From positions 62,001 through 126,000 of the forward strand of contig NZ_PHUF01000007.1 of the NCBI RefSeq assembly GCF_002813245.1: a stretch of DNA of 64,000 bases. The letters run 5' to 3'. Made by a program: the position numbers and the translations under genes. This DNA is from Novosphingobium kunmingense (GTDB lineage: Bacteria > Pseudomonadota > Alphaproteobacteria > Sphingomonadales > Sphingomonadaceae). How positions within the stretch are numbered: the stretch's first letter is position 1; the number at the start of each line of letters is the position of its first letter. Below the pieces are notes generated by a model. The model was not told the DNA's origin and ran no database searches. It worked only from the letters and a program-made list of their open reading frames with translations. Shown piece by piece: positions 18,816 through 27,322 of the stretch.

Positions 18816-19502
18816 ATGCTGACTGTTGACGCGGACGAAGTTCCTGACGATGCAAGGCGCATGTCGGTCGCCCTGTCACCGCCGCCCCGGCTTCGACCGC
18901 GCAAGCTGACCCAGCGCGGGGCCAACGCGCGCGAACGGATCGTCACCGCGATGATCGCCTGTATCGTGCGGTCCGGCTTTGCGGCGACGACGGTCGAGCA
19001 CGTGATGGCCGAAGCCGGCCTCAGCCGCGGGTCGGTGCTGCATCAGTTCCCGACCCGGCTGGAGCTTGTCGTCGCCAGCGCCGAACATGCCATGCGCCGG
19101 ATGATGGACGCCGGCCGCGCCTTTGCCGCGGCGATCGACGATCCTTACGATCGCCTCGCCTGCTATGCCGACAACCTCTGGGCCAATCACAGCCATCCGC
19201 ACGGCCTGGCGGTTACCGACATCCTGCTGGCCACCCGGTGGGATGCCGATCTTGCCCAGGCCCTGCTGCCGGTCACCAGCGAGATCGAGTTGCAGATCCA
19301 GGACGAGTTCCTGAAGCTCGCCCGTGAAGCCGGGGTCGCCGATCCCCAGGCGTTCGTTCCCTATGGCTGGCTTCTTCTGGCCAGCGTGCGCGGACTCATC
19401 ATCGAACACAAGCTCAACCCGGAACGCCCCATGATTCTCGAGGCGATCGAGGTGATGAAGGCGCAGCACCGGCAGGTTTGCGAGGATCTCTGCAAAAAGT
19501 AG
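18816..19502 (+). CDS. TetR/AcrR family regulator
   Basis: 228 residues. I chose ATG 18816 because GGGAGGTG sits five bases upstream; earlier in-frame ATGs lack such a site and overlap the operator region. The N-terminal helix-turn-helix is clear (TTVEHVMAEAGLSRGSVLHQFPTR, residues about 50-73), and the rest is the helical ligand/dimerisation domain. It is divergent from the TBDR and directly upstream of the SDR gene. Its TAG stop forms the first three bases of operator candidate B, so the repressor may control the receptor, itself and the downstream enzymes. Confidence 0.88.
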   Translation: MLTVDADEVPDDARRMSVALSPPPRLRPRKLTQRGANARERIVTAMIACIVRSGFAATTVEHVMAEAGLSRGSVLHQFPTRLELVVASAEHAMRRMMDAGRAFAAAIDDPYDRLACYADNLWANHSHPHGLAVTDILLATRWDADLAQALLPVTSEIELQIQDEFLKLAREAGVADPQAFVPYGWLLLASVRGLIIEHKLNPERPMILEAIEVMKAQHRQVCEDLCKK

Positions 19503-19527
19503 TCAAGCTTGATTAGTTTTTCTTGAC
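19500..19527. promoter_or_regulatory. TetR operator candidate B (upstream of SDR operon)
   Basis: TAGTCAAGCTTGATTA (19500-19515) is an imperfect palindrome sharing its left half and flanking GTTTTTCTTGAC with site A. It lies between the TetR stop and the SDR start at 19643. TTGAC at its right end could serve as a -35 element. Confidence 0.6.
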
Positions 19528-19642
19528 CTTCGCTGCGAAGTCTGTCCTGATAGGCTGACAACGACCCGGCCAAGTCGGGCGGCAACGGATGGGACGAGAA
19601 CGCGCAAGGCGCCTTGTCCGGCAATCCTCGGGAGAGTGGACA

Positions 19643-20443
19643 ATGGCGCAAAACGCGCGTTTCGAAGGAAAAGTCGGCATCGTGACGGGCGGGGCGTCGG
19701 GCATCGGCGCCGCCTTCGTGCGCCGCATCCATGGCGAAGGCGCCAGCGTGATGATCGCCGACCTCGACGCGCACAAGGGTGAGTCGCTGGCGGCGGAACT
19801 TGGCGAACGGGTCGCGTTCCGCGTTGTCGACGTCTCGGACGCAGCCCAGGTCAGCGCACTTGTCGAGGCCTGCGTGGAGCGCTTCGGCGGGCTCGACATT
19901 CTGTTCAACAACGCCGGGATCGGCTGTTTCGGACTGACCCCCGATCTTTCGATCGAAGAGTGGCACCGGGTCATCGCGGTCAACCTCGACGCCGTGTTCT
20001 ATGGCTGCCGCGCCGCGATCCCCCATATGCGCAAGCGAGGTGGCGGCGCGATCGTCAGCACGGCGTCGGCATCGGGCATGGCCGGCGACTTCGGCTTCAC
20101 CGCCTACAACGCGAGCAAGGCCGCCGTGATCAACTACACCCGCAGCCTTGCCATCGATCACGCCCAGGACAACATCCGCGCCAACGCGGTCTGCCCCGGC
20201 CCCGTCGAGACGCCGATACTGATGGACGGCGTAAGCGCGATCCCCGGCCTCAAGCAGGAATGGGAAGCGATCGTTCCGGCCAAGCGCTTTGCCCGCCCCG
20301 AAGAGATCGCCGCCGTCGCCGCCTTCCTCTGTTCGGACGACGCCAGTTACGTCACCGGTGTTTCCGTTCCCGTCGATGGCGGCCTGACCGCCCACACCGG
20401 CCAGCCCGACCTTCGTTCCCGCCTCGCCGCCGCTACCGCCTGA
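19643..20443 (+). CDS. Short-chain dehydrogenase/reductase (classical SDR)
   Basis: 266 residues; ATG 19643 is preceded by GGGAGAGTG. It carries the Rossmann motif TGGASGIG (15-22), NNAG (about 88-91), the catalytic Ser in STASAS and the YNASK active site, with a C-terminal PVDGG. Asp at the end of the second beta strand (IADLDAH) points to NAD(H) rather than NADP(H). It should oxidise or reduce a hydroxyl/carbonyl group of the compound imported by the neighbouring receptor. It is followed after 16 bases by a cupin gene and then by a zinc alcohol dehydrogenase, forming a small catabolic operon. Confidence 0.9.
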   Translation: MAQNARFEGKVGIVTGGASGIGAAFVRRIHGEGASVMIADLDAHKGESLAAELGERVAFRVVDVSDAAQVSALVEACVERFGGLDILFNNAGIGCFGLTPDLSIEEWHRVIAVNLDAVFYGCRAAIPHMRKRGGGAIVSTASASGMAGDFGFTAYNASKAAVINYTRSLAIDHAQDNIRANAVCPGPVETPILMDGVSAIPGLKQEWEAIVPAKRFARPEEIAAVAAFLCSDDASYVTGVSVPVDGGLTAHTGQPDLRSRLAAATA

Positions 20444-20459
20444 CCAAGGAGAAGAGATC

Positions 20460-20990
20460 ATGGCCACGTCTGCTGAAACGACTGCAACTCCGCCCAAGTT
20501 CGCGATCTATCGCGCGGCCGAGGCGCCCGACATCGACGAGCTCAACTGCATGGAAGCCGTTGGCGTCAGCGACATCATCGCCGAGGGGATCGAGCGGGCG
20601 ACCGCAGCCGGCGCCAACGAGGGCAACCTCGTCAAGGTACTGTTCTCGATGCCGGGGATGAGCCTGACCTACGCCTGGTTCAAGAGCGGGTTCCCCCTGC
20701 CCCTCCATAGCCACAACGCCGACTGCCTCTATTACATCGTGGCCGGCTCGCTGAAGATCGGCACCGAGGAGCTTGGCGCGGGCGACGGCTTCTTTGTCGG
20801 CAGCGATGTGCCCTATTTCTACACGCCCGGACCGCAAGGGGTCGAAGTGCTGGAATTCCGCACCGCCGACACGTTCGACATCCGCTTCCTCGGAAAGACC
20901 AAGGCGTTCTGGGACAAGACCGTCAAGTCGCTGGAAGACGTCCGGCCGAACTGGGCCGACGAACGTCGCCCGTTCGAGATGCCTCGGTAA
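20460..20990 (+). CDS. Cupin-fold protein
   Basis: 176 residues with AAGGAGAAG before the ATG. The cupin core shows motif 1 (PLHSHNADCLYYIVAGSLKIG, residues about 82-102) with two histidines, and a weaker motif 2 around FVGSDVPYFYTPGPQGVEVLEF. Cupins of this size may be sensors, isomerases or metal-dependent dioxygenase-like proteins; I cannot assign a reaction. It sits between SDR and alcohol dehydrogenase genes in the same direction with short gaps (16 and 13 bases), so it probably works on the same pathway. Confidence 0.82.
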   Translation: MATSAETTATPPKFAIYRAAEAPDIDELNCMEAVGVSDIIAEGIERATAAGANEGNLVKVLFSMPGMSLTYAWFKSGFPLPLHSHNADCLYYIVAGSLKIGTEELGAGDGFFVGSDVPYFYTPGPQGVEVLEFRTADTFDIRFLGKTKAFWDKTVKSLEDVRPNWADERRPFEMPR

Positions 20991-21003
20991 AGGTCGGCAG
21001 ACG

Positions 21004-22080
21004 ATGAAGGCAGTTGTCAGGCGCGGCCCCCGGCTACACGTGGCCGATGTTCCCGAAGCCGTGCCACAGGCGGGACAGGTCGTGGCGAAGACCCTTGCCT
21101 GCGGGATCTGCGGGTCGGACCTGCATGCCGTCCACCATCTCGAACACAGCATCGAGATGGGCCTGCGCTCGGGCGCGGCCAATACCCTGGATCCGGCACG
21201 GGACCTGGTCCTTGGGCACGAGTTCTGCGCCGAGATCCTCGATTACGGGCCGGAAACCGACAAGCGCCTCAAGCCCGGCACCCAGGTCGTCTCGACGCCC
21301 TTTGCCTTCGGACCGCTTGGCCCCGAACTGATCGGCTTTTCGACCCGGTACCGCGGCGCCTTTGCCGAACGCCTGGTGCTGACCGAAGCGCTGCTCCTCC
21401 CGGTCCCGAACGGCCTTGCTCCGGAAGCCGCCGCGCTGACCGAGCCGCTGGCCGTCGGCACGCACGCGGTTTCAGTCGGCGATCCCGGGCCTCGCTCGGT
21501 TGCCCTGGTGATCGGCTGCGGGCCGATCGGCCTTGCCGTGATCGTCGCGCTCAAACGCCGCGGCGTCGGGCCGATCATCGCCGCTGATTTTTCGCCCACG
21601 CGGCGCGCCAGGGCCGAACGGCTTGGTGCGGATATCGTGGTCGATCCCGCCGAAACGTCGCCCCACGCGGCCTGGTCGTCGTTCGACGTCCCGGCTACGC
21701 TCGCCGAAATGGGCCTCGCCCAGATGGCCGGACGTACGCTGCGCGATGCCATCATCTTCGAATGCGTCGGCGTGCCCGGCATGCTGCAATCGCTGATGGA
21801 AGGCGCGCCTCCGGGCGCGCACGTGGTGGTCGTCGGCGCCTGTGCGGAAGATGATACGATCCTGCCGGTCCTCGCCATCAACAAGCAACTGCGCTTCAGT
21901 TTCGTTTTCGCCTATTCGCCAGACGAGTTCGCGGAAACCCTCCACGCACTGGGTGAAGGCGAAATCGACCCCGAAGTCTTCCTGACCGGCAAGGTAAGCC
22001 TCGATGAGACCGCGGCGGCCTTCGAACGGCTGGCCTCGCCTGGCAACGACGTCAAGATCGTGGTCCAGCCCTGGCGCTGA
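21004..22080 (+). CDS. Zinc-type medium-chain alcohol dehydrogenase
   Basis: 358 residues. The catalytic zinc site is visible as CGICGSD (Cys36) and GHE (His72-Glu73); the Rossmann loop is VIGCGPIGLAV. The four-cysteine structural-zinc loop expected after GHE is absent (RLKPGTQVVSTPFAFG contains none), as in some MDR subfamilies. I chose ATG 21004 (MKAVV), a standard start for the family, rather than the long upstream extension that runs through the cupin gene. It probably oxidises an alcohol intermediate alongside the SDR. This is the last gene of the TetR-linked operon. Confidence 0.88.
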   Translation: MKAVVRRGPRLHVADVPEAVPQAGQVVAKTLACGICGSDLHAVHHLEHSIEMGLRSGAANTLDPARDLVLGHEFCAEILDYGPETDKRLKPGTQVVSTPFAFGPLGPELIGFSTRYRGAFAERLVLTEALLLPVPNGLAPEAAALTEPLAVGTHAVSVGDPGPRSVALVIGCGPIGLAVIVALKRRGVGPIIAADFSPTRRARAERLGADIVVDPAETSPHAAWSSFDVPATLAEMGLAQMAGRTLRDAIIFECVGVPGMLQSLMEGAPPGAHVVVVGACAEDDTILPVLAINKQLRFSFVFAYSPDEFAETLHALGEGEIDPEVFLTGKVSLDETAAAFERLASPGNDVKIVVQPWR

Positions 22081-22389
22081 CGCCAGTCGATTGCGAAGCC
22101 TGACCCGTCCGAGCGCGAGCCTGCGTGAGGTGTCCCATAATTGGCCCCTCCGGTCAGGCCCTGGGGAACATCCCTTTACGCCGTAACACAGAGATGGTAT
22201 CGCCAGGGTTCGGGAAGCCCATAAGCGGTTTTCGCGCGCGCCCTCTCGATTTCCGCGCCGCGCCGAAACGAAAAGCCAGACAATCCAATCGTCCATGACA
22301 CAGGCGTCAGCCACTGTGGTCATGCGCGCAATTTCGACGCGCAGTTTCGACATGGCGAGGCAGAAAACACATATCGAGGAGGACGTCCG
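22081..22389. other. Intergenic region, 309 bases
   Basis: No coding sequence, RNA gene or repeat recognised. Its right end carries the AGGAGG ribosome-binding site of the haloperoxidase-like gene (about 22376-22381). Confidence 0.6.
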
Positions 22390-23832
22390 ATGATGATCTC
22401 GAAATTCGGCAGCATATTGAATTCGTTCAATTCTTCGAAGGGCACGAGCAGCTCGGACAGTCGCCAGCGACGTAAGAGTTCGATCAGGTGGAGCAGCGGA
22501 TCCTTGGCGATCGCGCTTTTCGCCGCCGTGACGTTCGCTCCGGGCCAGGCCGATGCCAACGAGAACGAAGCGGTGCGCCTCTGGAACGCAAGGGCGGTCG
22601 AAACCCTCACCAATGGCCCTGCCGCGGCAACGCCTGGCACCCAATTTTCCCCTCCGGTTGCGTTCATTAATCTCGCGATAGTCCAGGGCGCCGTCTATGA
22701 CGCCGTCAACGCCATCAAGGGAGGGCATGACCCGTATCTTAAGGGGCTAAAGGCAGCGACCAGTGCATCCAAAGGCGCTGCTGCTGCGACGGCGGCGCAT
22801 CATGTCCTGATCGCGCTCGTCGATCAGGCACCGGTGACGGCTACTCTCACCACCACCGTCAAGTCGGCCATCAAGGGCCGCCTCGATACGCAGTATGATG
22901 CCTCGCTAGCGGAAATTGCGTCAGGCCAGGCAAAGGCCAAGGGGATCGCGGTCGGCGCCGCCGCGGCAGCCGCGATGCTGGCCAATCGCCAGGGCGACGG
23001 GCGCTTCGGCGCGCCGGGCTTTCCGGTCCCCGCCGTGCCCGGGCCGGGAGAATGGCGCCCCGCCCCTGTCAATGATCCCAATGGATGGGTCCGCAGCGTG
23101 CGGCCCTTCACTCTGCCCAGCTCGGAATATTTCCACACGTCGGGACCGGCAGCCCTGACAAGCGCCCAGTACACGGCCGAGTTCAACGAAGTGAAGTCGC
23201 TGGGCGCGGCAAGCGGATCCACGCGAACGTCAGCTCAGACCGAACTGGCCTATTGGGCGGCTGCCCATCCGGTTCCGATGACCTACACGGCACTGCGGCA
23301 GGTCGCGGCTTCAAAGGGACTGACGATCTCTGAAGAGGCACGCTTCTATGCCATGACCACCATGACCGCGGCGGACAGCCTGATCAATTGCTTCGCGGAA
23401 AAGGCCCATTGGAACTTCTGGCGACCGACGACGGCAATCCAGCTCGCCGGCACCGATGGCAACCCGGCTACCGAACCCGATCCGACCTGGTCCGCCCTCA
23501 TCGGCGTGCCGCCGTACCCTGACGAACCCTCTGGGGCGAACTGCGTCTTCAGCGGACTGATGCACAGCGCAAAGGCGTTCTTCGGCAGCGACCAGGCGTC
23601 GTTCTCGATAACGAGCCCGGGCACCGGTCCCGGGACGGGCTCGACCCGGTACTACAGCCGATTCACCGATGTGATCGACGACATGATCGAGGCGCGGATT
23701 CTGGGCGGCCTGCACTTCCGCAGGGCCGACGTAAACGGGGCCTTGCTTGGTCAATCGGTGGCGAACTACGTCGACAGGAACTTCTTCAACTGCGGCCCGC
23801 CCGGCCAATGCCGGCAGGAAGGTCGCGAGTAG
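22390..23832 (+). CDS. Vanadium-haloperoxidase/PAP2-like protein with altered active site
   Basis: 480 residues with an atypical, long basic N-terminus before a hydrophobic segment (about 37-52, cleavage near QADA), so probably exported. The fold family is shown by INLAIVQGAVYDAVNAI and by the anion-site motifs: Lys338 to Arg345-Pro346 (KX6RP), PSG at 380-382, and Arg436 to His442. In vanadium haloperoxidases and PAP2 phosphatases the second motif is PSGH; here it reads PSGAN, so the acid-base histidine is missing. The protein may still bind vanadate or phosphate but may lack haloperoxidase chemistry. It could be a phosphate-ester hydrolase or a non-catalytic relative; the neighbouring PstS-like genes make a phosphate link attractive but unproven. 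Confidence 0.8.
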   Translation: MMISKFGSILNSFNSSKGTSSSDSRQRRKSSIRWSSGSLAIALFAAVTFAPGQADANENEAVRLWNARAVETLTNGPAAATPGTQFSPPVAFINLAIVQGAVYDAVNAIKGGHDPYLKGLKAATSASKGAAAATAAHHVLIALVDQAPVTATLTTTVKSAIKGRLDTQYDASLAEIASGQAKAKGIAVGAAAAAAMLANRQGDGRFGAPGFPVPAVPGPGEWRPAPVNDPNGWVRSVRPFTLPSSEYFHTSGPAALTSAQYTAEFNEVKSLGAASGSTRTSAQTELAYWAAAHPVPMTYTALRQVAASKGLTISEEARFYAMTTMTAADSLINCFAEKAHWNFWRPTTAIQLAGTDGNPATEPDPTWSALIGVPPYPDEPSGANCVFSGLMHSAKAFFGSDQASFSITSPGTGPGTGSTRYYSRFTDVIDDMIEARILGGLHFRRADVNGALLGQSVANYVDRNFFNCGPPGQCRQEGRE

Positions 23833-23948
23833 GCGCACTTCGTTCGAGCTGCAGGCTCTGTCACTCGGCCAGGGCGGCTGAGCGGCAGAGCGGCGCTCTG
23901 TGAATGCGCTTGCCGAAGAATTGACGCCGTTGAGCAGAAAGCAGGAGA

Positions 23949-24386
23949 ATGACCATGTGGCACGCGCGACGAGCGCCTTTTCGCCGGTTCCTTCGGGCAG
24001 GGAGCATGGCGTTTGGCCTCATTGTTCTTGGCGCCGCCCCGGTTGCGTTTGCCCAAGTGACGAAAAGTGCGGGTCCCGCCTCCCCGACCGGCACTGCGAT
24101 CGAGACGGGGCAAGGTCAGACAGATCCGGCGCGGCCGGATCGACCGAGATCGGATGCACTGGATACACCGCGCATCACTATTGCCGTGCCCGTAGGCCAT
24201 GTCCGTGTGGGTCCCGAATTCGTGGAAGGCGAGCAGGGCTATATGCGGCGGACGGCTGCGCGCGATGGCATGACGGTCCTCGAATTTTCTACGACACCAT
24301 TCGTGCCCATGCTGCAGTTGGCAGGGCAATCGACCGGCCTTGGCGGATCGGGCGGACGCCCCGAAGAACTGCCTGCCTCCTGGTAG
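23949..24386 (+). CDS. Secreted protein of unknown function
   Basis: 145 residues with CAGGAGAATG before the ATG. The signal peptide runs to about residue 36 (VAFA|QVTK) and is followed by a Pro/Gly/Thr-rich linker and a more conserved-looking block around RITIAVPVGHVRVGPEFVEGEQ. No family recognised. It follows the haloperoxidase-like gene by 116 bases in the same direction and may be co-transcribed. Confidence 0.65.
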   Translation: MTMWHARRAPFRRFLRAGSMAFGLIVLGAAPVAFAQVTKSAGPASPTGTAIETGQGQTDPARPDRPRSDALDTPRITIAVPVGHVRVGPEFVEGEQGYMRRTAARDGMTVLEFSTTPFVPMLQLAGQSTGLGGSGGRPEELPASW

Positions 24387-24557
24387 CCTCGAGACATGAC
24401 CTGCCTGGAGACGCGCGGATAAGCCGTGTCAGGCGCTGCTGCCGGGCACGCCAGTCGCCGGAGTCCCCGTCCGCGACAGCATCCTGACAGGTCGGAAGGC
24501 CATGGGCAGGCGATCAGCCCGCTGGGTCGATGGCCCCCGGATCGAAAAGGTCAGTTC

Positions 24558-25379
24558 ATGAGCGATGCTTCTTCCCCTCGGCTGGCCCGCACTATCGGCA
24601 GATCGGTCTTTGGCGCAGACGCACAGGGCTACGAGGCCGGCCGCATCGGCTATCCTCCCGAACTTTACGAGGCCATCAAAGGCAGTATCCGGTTTCCGCT
24701 CGGGACGGCGCTCGAGATCGGACCCGGAACCGGCCTTGCGACACGCGAGATCCTGGCAACCCTGGCGCCCCAGCGCTTGATCCTTGTCGAAGCGGATGCC
24801 GCGCTTGCCCGGCATCTCGAGGTTACGATCGCGGATCCGCGCGTGACGGTAACCTGTGGCGACTTCGTCAACGCGCCGGTCGATACGCAAGTGGAACTGG
24901 CGTGTTCGGCCGCATCGTTCCACTGGTTGGAGCCCAGCGCCGCCTTCGCTCGCCTGCGCACTTTGCTTGTCCCGAACGGAACGCTCGCATTGTGGTGGAA
25001 CGCCTATCGCGTAACGGGAATCGGGGATCTGTTCTCCGATGCCGTCACGCCGCTCCTGGCCGGGATCGAGCTGCCGCCGTCCGAAGGCGTGGACCAGCAT
25101 TATTCGCTCGATGTGGATCACCATCGGCAAGCGATCGAGAGTGCCGGGTTCGAAAGGTTCGAACCGTTTCTCTTCCGCCGCGAGCGTGTTCTCACCACGG
25201 ACCAGATTCACGCACTCTACGCCAGCTATTCGTACATTCGCGCGCTGCCGCCAGCGCGCCGCCAAGCGCTGATGGACCAAATTGTCCGCATCGCCGAGCG
25301 CGATTTCGGCGGAAACGTGCCCAACGTAACGCTATCCGCGCTCTACCTGGCCAAGGCTCCGGCGAAACCTGCACCCTAG
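24558..25379 (+). CDS. Class I SAM-dependent methyltransferase
   Basis: 273 residues. SAM motif I is ALEIGPGTGLATREIL (about 51-66), followed by an acidic post-motif (LVEADAALARHL). CGDFVNAPV and a C-terminal lid domain rich in aromatic residues follow, resembling the UbiE/trans-aconitate-like small-molecule methyltransferases. The start at 24558 gives a typical N-terminus (SVFGADAQGYEAGRIGYP). It overlaps the stop of the convergent PstS-like gene by 4 bases. The substrate is unknown. Confidence 0.82.
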   Translation: MSDASSPRLARTIGRSVFGADAQGYEAGRIGYPPELYEAIKGSIRFPLGTALEIGPGTGLATREILATLAPQRLILVEADAALARHLEVTIADPRVTVTCGDFVNAPVDTQVELACSAASFHWLEPSAAFARLRTLLVPNGTLALWWNAYRVTGIGDLFSDAVTPLLAGIELPPSEGVDQHYSLDVDHHRQAIESAGFERFEPFLFRRERVLTTDQIHALYASYSYIRALPPARRQALMDQIVRIAERDFGGNVPNVTLSALYLAKAPAKPAP

Positions 25380-26854
25380 GGCACGGCTTCGAGGGCTGTC
25401 AGCTTGGCAAGTTCCTGCGCAGCTTCCCCAGCCGTGAGGGGGAAATATCCCGAATAGCGAACGCGTTCCTGGCCTTCGCGGCTAAGCACATAGCGCAGGA
25501 ACTGAAGGGTCGCGGCCGATGGCTTGCCGTTGGCCAGCCTGATGTACATGAAGCGCGTCAGGGGATACCGGCCACTTGCCGCATTGTCCGCGTTCATCGC
25601 CACCGGAGGCTGAGCGCCATCCCTGGCGACGTCCAGCGCGCGCAGACCGGGAAGGCCTTCCTCAAGGCCGCCGAAGGCGATCGCGCCCGGGTCGCCCAGC
25701 ACGGCTTGTGCGGTGGGCTGGATCGGTGCTTCCCGGGCAGCGGCGTTCCATCCGGCCATGCCCAGCAGCATCTGGAACGACACCGCATTGGGTGCGACCC
25801 GGGGCGGCATGCGCACGACGATCGGCCGTTCTGCCCAATCTCCCGTCAGGCCGAGCTGTCCCCAGCGCGTGATAGTCGGGTTTGCCCCGAAAACCCCGCG
25901 AAGCTGAGCAAGAGTGACCGCCCGGAGCGGGTTGTCGGGGTGGACGAAGATTGCCTGCGCCGTGGTGCGTTGCGGCGTGTTGAATCCGCCGCGCGCGACC
26001 CTGATTTCGACGGGCGATGGCGAGGCGAAGACCGACCGCCAGGCTGCGGCCTCTTGCGGCCACAATTCGCGGCCCATTGGGGCCAGGTCGGCCTCCTCCG
26101 CCAGCATGGCATGGAAACCGTTCAAGGTTCCGAAGTGCTCCCACCGTTCGCCCTTGGAGACGCCGGGCTGAAGCACCGCAAAGCGGCATTCCCACCCATC
26201 GACAAGATCTTTCATTCCGTCGCTGCCGACGCTGCGGATCACGCCGCTCAGCCCCGCTACCGGACGGTAGGCCGGCAGCCCGGGATCCAGCGGAGCGACG
26301 AACCCTTGGAGCTTGGCGCGCTCGGCAAGGCGTTCGCTGGCGCCTAGAAGCTTGAGGCCAGGCAGGCCCGCCAGTGCGTCCTGACCCTTGTCCGACAAGG
26401 CGAAATCGAGGAACTTCCGGACACGCTCGGGCAGCGGCGCGTCGGGCCGCTTGTTTACGGCAATCGTTGCGGACCGATCCGCCAGGCGACCGATCGTGAC
26501 TACAAACGGCGCCTTCATCATGTCGCCGCGGTACTGGTGGTCGTAGGGCGCCAGTTCGGCGGGACTGAACGCGCGGGTAATTGGCCCCATGTCGGCCTTT
26601 GCGAACATCAGGCTGGGCATGGCGCTGTCCGCGCTCTTGTGCGTCCATACGTCCGGCCGGCGCAGCTTGGGATTGGCCTTGGCGTAGGCGGACAGAAGGC
26701 GGTCCATGGCTGGGCCCATCGCGGGATCGCCGATGCTCGACGGAACGCGGCTTTCCAGCCAGTCGGTTGCGCAAGTGGAAGCCTGGGCGGCGGCCGGTGC
26801 CAAAAGCAGGGCGAAGGAAATGGCTTTGGAGATCATGGTATGGCTCTGGCGCAT
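25376..26854 (-). CDS. Two-module PstS-like periplasmic binding protein (half module + full module)
   Basis: 492 residues; ATG 26854 has GAGGGGAG five bases upstream. After a signal peptide (cleavage near AQA at 25) there is a compact half-size binding module (about 40-185). A linker LDPGLPAYRP (190-198) leads to a full PstS-like module (about 200-492) with the shared phrase WGQLGLTGDWAERPI at 331-345 and C-terminal YPLTRFMYI and LSREGQERV. The half module lines up with the separate 193-residue protein at 30231-30812, and the linker matches the N-terminus of the next protein there. It probably binds phosphate or another oxyanion or ligand in the periplasm; no ABC permease is nearby. A Pho-box-like repeat lies about 260 bases upstream. 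Confidence 0.85.
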   Translation of the reverse strand: MRQSHTMISKAISFALLLAPAAAQASTCATDWLESRVPSSIGDPAMGPAMDRLLSAYAKANPKLRRPDVWTHKSADSAMPSLMFAKADMGPITRAFSPAELAPYDHQYRGDMMKAPFVVTIGRLADRSATIAVNKRPDAPLPERVRKFLDFALSDKGQDALAGLPGLKLLGASERLAERAKLQGFVAPLDPGLPAYRPVAGLSGVIRSVGSDGMKDLVDGWECRFAVLQPGVSKGERWEHFGTLNGFHAMLAEEADLAPMGRELWPQEAAAWRSVFASPSPVEIRVARGGFNTPQRTTAQAIFVHPDNPLRAVTLAQLRGVFGANPTITRWGQLGLTGDWAERPIVVRMPPRVAPNAVSFQMLLGMAGWNAAAREAPIQPTAQAVLGDPGAIAFGGLEEGLPGLRALDVARDGAQPPVAMNADNAASGRYPLTRFMYIRLANGKPSAATLQFLRYVLSREGQERVRYSGYFPLTAGEAAQELAKLTALEAVP

Positions 26855-27322
26855 CGAGGCTCCCCTCGCCAATCGGTCGGATGACGCAGTGGGGCGCTAC
26901 GGCGTGTGACGGCCCGGTCCATTGCGCCTTCCCGCCTCGAGTTCAGACTTCCACTGGCGCGTGGAATGATCCCGGCTGAGCACCTTGAGGTATTTTGCCC
27001 GGAATTGGGCGGGCAGCTCACCGACCTGGGCGCGGTCCGTCGACGACCATATCCCGCAACGCGACCCTTAGCACGATTGAGCCTTTTCATCGCAAGCCCA
27101 ACCCGATCCGGCACGACAGCAAAGTGACAGCTAGGCCCGCTAGTCGTGCTGAAATTCCCGGTACCAGTGTCCGGGGGGAGGATGGAAGACTTCGGTGGCC
27201 GCAGCGGCGAGCAGGTCGTGGCTGTCGGTTCGGTCAGGAACACGCATTAGGATCCTTGGGGCGCAAGATCGGCGAAGCCAGCGTCGTGAACAAGAAGGAT
27301 CCGATGGATTGGGAGTAGGACT
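26855..27322. other. Divergent intergenic region, 468 bases
   Basis: Lies between the two-module PstS-like gene (minus) and the CitMHS operon (plus). It holds a Pho-box-like repeat (27115-27130) and the CitMHS ribosome-binding site (GGGAGTAGGA before 27323). No coding sequence is recognised. Confidence 0.6.
27115..27130 (-). promoter_or_regulatory. Pho-box-like direct repeat
   Basis: GACAG at 27115-27119 and 27126-27130 repeat with 11-base spacing. Read on the minus strand this is CTGTCAC-TTTG-CTGTCGT, close to the PhoB consensus of two CTGTCA(T/C) units 11 bases apart. It lies between the two PstS-related transcription units. Confidence 0.55.
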
